From Gordonia jinhuaensis (GTDB lineage: Bacteria > Actinomycetota > Actinomycetes > Mycobacteriales > Mycobacteriaceae): a DNA stretch of 50,457 nucleotides. The translations under genes were made by a program, and so were the position numbers. The first letter of the stretch is position 1. Every line of letters begins with the position of its first letter. Below are positions 45,229-50,457 of this stretch, piece by piece. Under the pieces are notes generated by a model, which ran no database searches, had not been told where the DNA came from, and saw nothing but the letters and a program-made list of their open reading frames with translations. Location: positions 1-50,457 of the forward strand of contig NZ_BMGC01000028.1 in the NCBI RefSeq assembly GCF_014639795.1, written 5' to 3'.

Positions 45229-45771
45229 TTATGTCTCCCCCCTGAAGGGAACGCCAATGGGCAGTGCCGCTGGCCCCGCTGGCAGGCTCAGGGTCCTTCT
45301 TGCAAAGTAGTCAGTTTGGGCAGGAGTCGCGGGGTGTAGACGGAAACGTACGCGACCAGCGTCGTTTCTCTCAGGAGGCTCCTGCCCGATCTGCCATACT
45401 CCCACGACCCAGCCGGCAACGACAGCAACCAACGCTTCGCCGACGAGTTGGTCGGGCCATGCGACTTTCCACCACCCGCGTACGGCTTCGATCTTGGCCT
45501 CTTCGGGCCAAGTCTCGTTCCATCCGATCTGTCGGTCTCCGTCGTGCGATGGTCTACCCATGCGGCAAACGAGAGCGCCGAGTCTTGGGGGCATAGCGAC
45601 GGGTCTCCGACTGGCGAGTTCCGTCACTTCATCCTCGATGAAAAGCGTTGTTGCACCCGACTTTTCGGAATGAAGAACGGAGGTATCCACCAACTTCGAC
45701 AGCGTTGCGCGACTGATGTTCAGCTTCTCAGTTACCTGGCCGGTGGTGAGCACGGGCGCGTTCGCTGGCAT
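45229..45771 (-). CDS. HTH regulator with C-terminal GWWKV domain
   Basis: From ATG 45771 (180 aa) the N-terminus PVLTTGQVTEKLNISRATLS and KLVDTSVLHSEKSGATTLFI is an excisionase/MerR-like helix-turn-helix with wing. The C-terminal half has EAVRGWWKVAWP, VAVVAGWVVGVWQI and AGRVRFRLHPATP. This pattern resembles, from memory, a PUA/EVE-like domain seen in actinobacterial restriction and GIY-YIG proteins. It is divergent from the transfer operon, with paired operator-like repeats between. I read it as the element's repressor or signal-sensing switch; what the C-terminal domain binds is unknown. Confidence 0.6.
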   Translation of the reverse strand: MPANAPVLTTGQVTEKLNISRATLSKLVDTSVLHSEKSGATTLFIEDEVTELASRRPVAMPPRLGALVCRMGRPSHDGDRQIGWNETWPEEAKIEAVRGWWKVAWPDQLVGEALVAVVAGWVVGVWQIGQEPPERNDAGRVRFRLHPATPAQTDYFARRTLSLPAGPAALPIGVPFRGET

Positions 45772-45797
45772 GACCTTGACGTTACTTGGTGCGTGGC

Positions 45798-45865
45798 GTA
45801 TAAAGAAACGTGCATCCCCGGCCAAGCAAGGCGAAGTACGGCGGAGCAAGTGTATAAAGAAACGT
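45798..45865. promoter_or_regulatory. Operator-like direct repeats GTATAAAGAAACGT
   Basis: The 14-mer occurs exactly twice, at 45798-45811 and 45852-45865, 54 bp apart. The copies lie 26 bp from the regulator start (45771) and 24 bp from the 45890 start. The second copy extends into GAAAC-GTTT-GTTTC, a short palindrome. They sit in a divergent promoter region and are the natural binding sites for the HTH protein. Confidence 0.7.
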
Positions 45866-45889
45866 TTGTTTCATGATACGGAGGTGGCT

Positions 45890-46312
45890 ATGTCAGAGAT
45901 CACGAGGGCGACGGTGGTGGTCGACCCTGCGCTGGTGCAATTGGTCGGGACGGGCGGCGTGGGCCGCGAACGCGCGCTATATGTTGACGGCAAGCGCCAG
46001 GACGCGCCGATGAAGACGTCAGGCGGCGCAACGATTCGCCGTTTGAGTGGCCTGGCGGTCTCAGTGGGCGGCGTCGGCTATGACGGTGCGGATGTCGAGT
46101 CGACGACGCCGCTGGAGGCCGTCGACGCGGGCGTCATCTATCGCGCGGAGGGGCATTGCGAAGTGCGGTTTCGCGCCGAGGGTCGAGCTGGATTCGGAGA
46201 TGGAGGTCCGCGAGGAGTACTTCGGACGACTCTGTTTGTCGAGCGTGTCACGCCTGTGGGGTCGATAGCCGATGTACTGTCGTCGGTGGGCGCTGGGGGG
46301 CGTAGCAAATGA
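45890..46312 (+). CDS. element protein of unknown function (140 aa)
   Basis: ATG 45890 has CGGAGGTGG upstream. The protein begins SEITRATVVVDPALVQLVG, then GGVGRERALYVDGKRQ, PMKTSGGATIRRLSG and GVIYRAEGHCEVRFRAEG. It is predicted as mostly beta strands, soluble, with no signal or recognisable motif. It is the first gene of the rightward operon, right behind the operator repeats, so it is probably expressed when the element is activated. Confidence 0.65.
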   Translation: MSEITRATVVVDPALVQLVGTGGVGRERALYVDGKRQDAPMKTSGGATIRRLSGLAVSVGGVGYDGADVESTTPLEAVDAGVIYRAEGHCEVRFRAEGRAGFGDGGPRGVLRTTLFVERVTPVGSIADVLSSVGAGGRSK

Positions 46313-46415
46313 TGCGCGAACCGCTAGTCTTGGCCGCCCAGTGGGCGTGGAATCATGGCACTATTCTGCAATTTCTGGGCCATTTCGTCTGGATGAGTTT
46401 TCCGGTGGTGTTCTG

Positions 46416-46718
46416 ATGCGAACTGCCGAAGAAATGGATTGGTCGCTGACCGCACGCGAGAAAACTCTGATTGAAGCGACAATGGGGCGATTAATCCGAT
46501 ATCACGGATGGCCGATATCGGATGAATGGGGTTATTGGTGGGTCAGAGATATCGATGATGTCACCATTCCGGAACTCGATTATTCTCCGGAAGAAATTGC
46601 ACGCTGGTGGGCAGATTTTGCGGTGCAGGACGGTAGCGTCGCGGGCTACGAGGCTGATCATCGGCGCGTATATGTAGCGGTGGACCTCAATCCTCAGCAA
46701 TTGAGGGAGGCCCGGTGA
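46416..46718 (+). CDS. element protein of unknown function (100 aa)
   Basis: ATG 46416 opens MRTAEEMDWSLTAREKTLIE, then GRLIRYHGWPISDEWGYWWVRD and SPEEIARWWADFAVQDG. It is acidic and Trp-rich, with no membrane segment. The frame is open back to 46272 but those codons look non-coding. Local DNA is distinctly less GC-rich than the chromosome. The stop overlaps the next GTG (GTGA). Confidence 0.6.
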   Translation: MRTAEEMDWSLTAREKTLIEATMGRLIRYHGWPISDEWGYWWVRDIDDVTIPELDYSPEEIARWWADFAVQDGSVAGYEADHRRVYVAVDLNPQQLREAR

Positions 46719-46855
46719 TCAACGTCGCAGCGGTCGTAGATGATGGAATTTTGCTCGAAGATCGAGATTCTTTGTGGCGCCGGTGGTTGTCAGTCGAGGA
46801 CGCCAAACATCTGATTGAAGAAATCCGACTAAATCTCGGATTAGGTGAGGAGTAA
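46715..46855 (+). CDS. 46-aa small acidic protein, GTG start
   Basis: GTG 46715 overlaps the previous TGA by 4 nt and opens a 46-codon ORF. It includes AAVVDDGILLEDRDSLWRRW, continues LSVEDAKHLIEEI and ends at TAA 46853-46855. The next ATG follows 2 nt later. The amphipathic, coherent sequence and the tight coupling on both sides support translation. It has no known motif. Confidence 0.6.
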   Translation: MINVAAVVDDGILLEDRDSLWRRWLSVEDAKHLIEEIRLNLGLGEE

Positions 46856-46857
46856 AT

Positions 46858-47172
46858 ATGCTGGATATCGTAGCGTGTGCGCATCCGAAGTGGCCGGAAT
46901 ACTTGCAAATTGTCGCGACCCCCGACGACGATCTTGAAATCGAGATGTGGATCGAATTTTACACAGAATCGGAAAAATCGATTACCGAACAAATTCGAGA
47001 ATTGTCTCGGCAGCTACCACGGTACGGGGACCGACTCGATCAGGCATGCCGGAATGTGGACCCAAAGACCGGCGCACCCGGACGGCTGCACACCACCCAA
47101 CTGCGCTACCAGTTGGAACAGGTAGTCGGCAGCCTACTGCCAGCGGGTGTCGAGATTGCGAACGTATCGTGA
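46858..47172 (+). CDS. element protein of unknown function (104 aa)
   Basis: ATG 46858 has GGTGAGGAG upstream. The protein begins LDIVACAHPKWPEYLQIVA, then DDDLEIEMWIEFYTESEKSI, and ends with a helical C-terminus. It is an acidic, soluble protein without known motif. The stop overlaps the GTG of the FtsK-like gene, so it may be a partner or accessory of that translocase. Confidence 0.6.
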   Translation: MLDIVACAHPKWPEYLQIVATPDDDLEIEMWIEFYTESEKSITEQIRELSRQLPRYGDRLDQACRNVDPKTGAPGRLHTTQLRYQLEQVVGSLLPAGVEIANVS

Positions 47173-48746
47173 GTTATCTCGACAATTTGGCGCGATCGAT
47201 TCGCATGGGCAAACCGACCAAAGTCGACAAACGAGCAGATGTCCGTCAATGGGCGGCGCAGGAGAAGCGTGCAGCGCGACGTACGGCAGTCCTCGCGTGG
47301 TGTCGAGCACACCCGTATGCGACGGTGGCGGCAGCGCTACTCCTCACCTGGCTGCTGACCTCTCGCGTGACCATGCTGCTGCTAGCGTTCGTGGTCGCGG
47401 GGGTCGGAGTGTGGCGTCGGCGCGAGCGGAACCATGCGGAGGATAGTCGGCGTCAACAGCAAGTAGAGACGCTGGGTGGAGAAGCGAATTACATTCTAGC
47501 GCAGTCAATTTGGTATTCATGGGCACATGTAGCCGTCGACTGCAAGCTCGCTCGGCGTCGCACCAATGTGGACGGTATCGGCGTGGCCGCCGCGGTCAGT
47601 GCAAGTCTTGACCCGCATGCGCGGGTGCGTGAGCAAGCGTACGGCAACTGGGCGGACTGGGAGGTGCCGCAACTGCGGCAGATCACGAGACATCCGCTCG
47701 GACTCGCGGTCTCCGTGCAGCTCTTGCGGGGCCAGACCGAAGCGGATTTCGTGCGGACCGCGAATGCTATCGCGGCTTCGTGGAAGGTGGACGAAGTACG
47801 CGTTGAACTGGCCGAGCCCGGTGTTGCGCAGTTGTTGGCGGTGTTGCTCGATCCTCTTGCGGCTGGCGCGGAACTCTCGATGGGAGCTGTGCCCGCTGGT
47901 GACTTGGAGGGAGTGAGGATCGGTAGACGTGAGGACGGCACGGACTTGATTTTCCCACTTGACCAGGTGTCGTCCGTGGTCGGCGGAGTTCCGAAGGCTG
48001 GCAAGTCCGTAATCCTCAACATGGTCTTGGCAGGCGCCGCGTTCAATCCATGCATCCAGGTAATCGGCATCGACTGTAAGCGCATGGTCGAATTTCATGA
48101 TTGGGCGCCTCGTCTGTCCGCATCAGCGGGTGATCAGGAGTCCGCGCTAGAAGTGCTCGAACGACTGGATCAACTCGGCATCTCGCGGCTTGATTCGTTG
48201 CGCGGATCCGGATTCAAGAGTGTTTCTCGACGTGGGTACACCGATGAAGAGCCGTTGATAGTGGTGGTGATTGACGAGTGTGCTGAACTTTTTGACCCAT
48301 CAGTCGATCGAAAGCAGGCAGGAGCGCTGGTGAGTCTCGTGTCGCGTGGTGTGCGGCTATTCCGGGCCGCTGGGATCGTCTATGTTCTTGCCACGCAGAA
48401 GCCAACTGCCGATGTGCTTCCGTCGATTATCCGGGACAACTGCTCGAATCGTGTTGCAGGGCAATGTACTACGCGTGAGCAGGAAGCCGCGATTCTCGGT
48501 CCGATGCCGGATGAGGGCTGCGCGGTATCGGCTGTCACCATGCCTCGGCGCCCGGGGATGGTGGTGGTGTCCGATGACGCGGGCAGGCGCATGTACGGGC
48601 GGTCGGATTTCATTTCGGAAGAGGTGGCGGCGGCTATCGCACAGGCGTCGGCCGTCTACCGCCTCCCCTTCTTTGAGATGGCAGAGACGGCGGTCGCCAA
48701 CGATCTCCGACAACCATCGACAGTCATCTCGGGAGGAGACAAATGA
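47169..48746 (+). CDS. FtsK/SpoIIIE-type DNA translocase (conjugative transfer)
   Basis: This 525-aa protein starts at GTG 47169, overlapping the preceding stop. It has two N-terminal spans (YATVAAALLLTWLLTS; MLLLAFVVAGVGVW), then a linker and the ATPase. Walker A is GGVPKAGKSVILN, Walker B LIVVVIDECAEL, followed by ATQKPTADVLP. AICE transfer proteins (TraSA/TraB-like) are of this type: a membrane-anchored hexameric pump moving double-stranded DNA between mycelia or cells. No relaxase or type IV secretion gene is present. It is the central gene of the rightward operon. Confidence 0.9.
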   Translation: MSYLDNLARSIRMGKPTKVDKRADVRQWAAQEKRAARRTAVLAWCRAHPYATVAAALLLTWLLTSRVTMLLLAFVVAGVGVWRRRERNHAEDSRRQQQVETLGGEANYILAQSIWYSWAHVAVDCKLARRRTNVDGIGVAAAVSASLDPHARVREQAYGNWADWEVPQLRQITRHPLGLAVSVQLLRGQTEADFVRTANAIAASWKVDEVRVELAEPGVAQLLAVLLDPLAAGAELSMGAVPAGDLEGVRIGRREDGTDLIFPLDQVSSVVGGVPKAGKSVILNMVLAGAAFNPCIQVIGIDCKRMVEFHDWAPRLSASAGDQESALEVLERLDQLGISRLDSLRGSGFKSVSRRGYTDEEPLIVVVIDECAELFDPSVDRKQAGALVSLVSRGVRLFRAAGIVYVLATQKPTADVLPSIIRDNCSNRVAGQCTTREQEAAILGPMPDEGCAVSAVTMPRRPGMVVVSDDAGRRMYGRSDFISEEVAAAIAQASAVYRLPFFEMAETAVANDLRQPSTVISGGDK

Positions 48747-49195
48747 GGAACGACGAGTGCTCGGCTATGGGTTGCGCTGAGGGCGCCAGCGTAGACGATC
48801 ATGGCAAGCTGATTGCGCTGATTCGCCGAGGTGAAGACGGTGGTATTCCATTAAGGGACAACGGTGTTGATCTGTTGTTCTGCACCGAGCATGCGGAGCA
48901 TTTCCTTCGCCACTGGGCAGGATTACTTGCGCTCACCGATGCATCAAACCAACAGATTTATGTGATTACTGGTTTGACGCTGGAAGAACATCGCGCATTG
49001 CTGGCTGACTCGATTGGTGGCCTGGTGACCAGACGGGAGCGTCGGCCCGATACAGAGCGCACTCAAGGCTGCGGCGTGGGGTCAAGGGGCACCGAAGGTG
49101 ATCCGCGAAGCGGACGCGGTAGCGCCCTTGACGCGGCGTCGACGGCGGAGACAATCGGCGGATCGGGCCAACGTGGAGGTAAGACGGATGGCTGA
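48743..49195 (+). CDS. element protein of unknown function (150 aa)
   Basis: ATG 48743 overlaps the translocase stop by 4 nt. It begins MRNDECSAMGCAEGASVDD, then GVDLLFCTEHAEHFLRHWAG and YVITGLTLEEHRALLADS. The paired Cys near the N-terminus and the Cys/His cluster in FCTEHAEHF suggest a metal site. The last 50 residues are Gly/Arg/Ser-rich and poorly structured. The 3' end overlaps xis by 8 nt. Confidence 0.55.
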   Translation: MRNDECSAMGCAEGASVDDHGKLIALIRRGEDGGIPLRDNGVDLLFCTEHAEHFLRHWAGLLALTDASNQQIYVITGLTLEEHRALLADSIGGLVTRRERRPDTERTQGCGVGSRGTEGDPRSGRGSALDAASTAETIGGSGQRGGKTDG

Positions 49196-49430
49196 CACTC
49201 GAACACGCGACCTCCGGGACACCAAGGGAGCAGCGGACTACCTCGGTATCGGAGAACATCGGCTGCGTTCGTGGCGGGTCCAGGGCACTGGACCGGCTTA
49301 CCTCAAGCTCGGTCAAGCTGTCCGGTATGACGTGAGCGATCTCGATGAGTGGCTCGATGCCCAAAGAGTCGACCCGGCGGAGAACCGCCTGGTAGCGCGA
49401 AGAAGTCGGCCAGGAATCGCTCGGCGGTGA
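49188..49430 (+). CDS. xis: excisionase (Xis)
   Basis: This 80-aa protein starts at ATG 49188 with GGAGG upstream. DTKGAADYLGIGEHRLRSWR is the winged-helix recognition part and KLGQAVRYDVSDLDEWLDAQ the wing with the common HTH_17 ending. It directs the integrase toward excision. Its stop overlaps the integrase GTG. Confidence 0.85.
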   Translation: MADTRTRDLRDTKGAADYLGIGEHRLRSWRVQGTGPAYLKLGQAVRYDVSDLDEWLDAQRVDPAENRLVARRSRPGIARR

Positions 49431-50377
49431 TCGAGAAGCGTGGCGCCGGCTATCGCGTGCGGTTGTATTACCGGGGGCAGCACCTGGCTTCGCGCACGTT
49501 TCGGCGTAAGGCCGACGCTCAGGTGTGGGAGCGGCAGCAGAAGGACCGTCTGGCGCTTGGGACGTGGGTTGGCCAAGATGACATTGACGCGACTGTTGCC
49601 GAGTGGGCGGAGCTACTGGATTGGGCGTCGGGAACCCCTTCGACTGTGGCAAGGCGTAAGGGCATATGGGACAAGTGGGTGAACCCGAAGTGGGGTCGCC
49701 AACCGGCTACGCAAGTGGCGCCATCGGATGTAGCGACTTGGGTGAGTTCGATCGTTTCGCAACGTTCGGTGTCCACGGCGCGGCAGTCGCTTGGTTTGTT
49801 GCGGCAGGTGCTCGCGATACCTGTGAATGACGGGGTCATGGCTCGTAACCCAGCAGAAGGGGTGCGGTTGCCGCGGGCGCCGCGTTCGGAACCTCGGCCG
49901 CTGACCCACGATCAGTTATGGGCTTTGGTGGCTGCCCTTCGAGACGAGCGAGACCAATTGATGGTTCTAACTGCGGGTTACGGTGGTCTGAGGTGGGGCG
50001 AGCTGACTGCATTGCAGGTTGGTGATTGCGGGAGGTCTGCAACTACGATTCGGGTGCGCAGAGCGTATTCAGACGTTGGGGGCAGGATGCACCTCGGTGA
50101 CGTGAAGGATCACGAAGCTAGAACTGTTCCGTTACCTGCCTCGGTTGCTCGAAGACTTAGTGACTACGCGAGGAGGGTCATCGGTTCGACTGCGCCAGAG
50201 TCGACGCTGTTGTTTTCTGCGGCGAATGGTGAACCTCTAAGAAATAAGAACTGGCGACGAGATCGGCTGACACCAGCTGCGAAGTCACTGAAGCGAACAG
50301 TTACACCCCACGAACTGCGAGACACAGCGGCGTCACTCGCCATCGATGCGGGAGGGGGCTGGTGCACGAGTAGGTGA
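49427..50377 (+). pseudogene. int: tyrosine integrase truncated by an IS3 insertion
   Basis: The protein has the usual N-terminal SAM-like domain (IEKRGAGYRVRLYYRGQHLA onward) and catalytic GGLRWGELTALQ (Arg I), VKDHEARTVPLP (Lys) and TPHELRDTAASLAIDAG (His-x-x-Arg). It then ends GGWCTSR-stop. The second His/Trp box and the nucleophilic Tyr, which lie about 30-45 residues further on, are missing because IS-like sequence begins about 50354. It cannot recombine DNA unless complemented. Start: GTG 49427 overlaps the xis stop; an in-frame ATG at 49349 inside xis is an alternative. Confidence 0.85.
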
Positions 50378-50457
50378 CATCTGATCTGGCTTGCCCTGCC
50401 GGGCGGCCTGGAAGGATGCCAGCTGTGCCCAAGCCCTATCCCCAGGAGTTCCGCGAC
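50354..50457 (+). mobile_element. Left end of an IS3-family insertion sequence (partial)
   Basis: Integrase similarity stops near 50353 and new sequence begins (ACGAGTAGGTGACATCTGAT etc.). A short ORF then starts that matches IS3-family OrfA. The left inverted repeat should be in about 50354-50390, but I cannot fix the first base because the other end is out of the window. Confidence 0.65.
50425..50457 (+). CDS. IS3-family transposase OrfA, N-terminus (partial)
   Basis: The window's last codons read VPKPYPQEFRD, the start of OrfA (helix-turn-helix subunit) of many actinobacterial IS3-family elements. GGAAGG at 50410-50415 is properly spaced from GTG 50425; an in-frame ATG at 50416 abuts it and is less likely. 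The gene continues beyond the window. Confidence 0.75.
   Translation, partial: MPKPYPQEFRD

Larger units (their letters stand above)
42814..50353 (+). mobile_element. Integrated actinobacterial (AICE-type) conjugative element
   Basis: The element runs from the tRNA fragment to the broken integrase. It has an HUH Rep (43015), a small basic protein, an HTH regulator, a run of coupled small ORFs, an FtsK-like translocase (47169), xis (49188) and int (49427). Rep plus FtsK-type transfer plus Xis/Int and a tRNA att site define an AICE, which excises, replicates as a circle and moves double-stranded DNA. Codon use is less GC-biased than the flanks, especially at 46300-47200. An IS3-family insertion cuts the integrase and the right att site is outside the window. 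Confidence 0.85.

Overview
The window is high-GC chromosomal DNA of an actinobacterium of the order Mycobacteriales. Gordonia or a close relative is my best guess, from protein style and gene content. The genus is inferred; the order is well supported because the gene order follows the Mycobacterium tuberculosis block that runs, in reverse, from lepA (Rv2404c) through subI-cysTWA, sirA/cysH, hemW, hrcA-dnaJ2, rsmE, phoH, ybeY, era, recO, uppS, zur-smtB and glyS to dgt and dnaG (Rv2343c). Those locus numbers are from memory.

Layout. 1-204: the 3' end of an IS30-family transposase and a repeat-rich IS end. 250-7321: PemK-like protein, hydrolase, lepA, M3 peptidase, cation diffusion facilitator and a PPK2 polyphosphate kinase. 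7573-17343: sulfur assimilation, made of a sulfate ABC transporter operon on the + strand (subI-cysT-cysW-cysA) and a convergent reduction operon on the - strand (sirA-cysH-cysD-cysN). Together they import sulfate, activate it to APS, reduce APS to sulfite and reduce sulfite to sulfide. Each operon is preceded by a small ORF of 26-28 codons that ends in Cys-Arg(-Arg)-stop, so both look controlled by cysteine-sensing leader peptides. 17507-38674: conserved housekeeping genes (hemW, hrcA, dnaJ2, rsmE, phoH, ybeY, a CBS membrane protein, era, recO, uppS, zur, smtB, glyS, a cold-shock protein, dgt, dnaG), interrupted between era and recO by a YhgE-type membrane protein with tandem repeats. 38700-42547: an accessory lipid-degrading patch with an endoglycoceramidase-like enzyme, an alpha/beta hydrolase and a secreted lipase.

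42770 to about 50353 is an integrated actinobacterial element of the AICE type. Its left edge is a 45-bp 3' fragment of a CAU-anticodon tRNA gene. It carries an HUH replication initiator, a 43-aa basic protein, a divergently transcribed HTH regulator with an unusual C-terminal domain, a chain of tightly coupled small ORFs, an FtsK/SpoIIIE-type DNA translocase, an excisionase and a tyrosine integrase. The integrase has lost its C-terminal catalytic residues to an IS3-family insertion that runs off the window, so the element is probably immobilised. The intact tRNA and right att site should lie beyond that IS.

The strongest candidates for something undescribed are the paired cysteine leader peptides, one of which has a tandem 20-bp duplication over its last codons and stop, and the element's HTH regulator, which faces its operator-like direct repeats.
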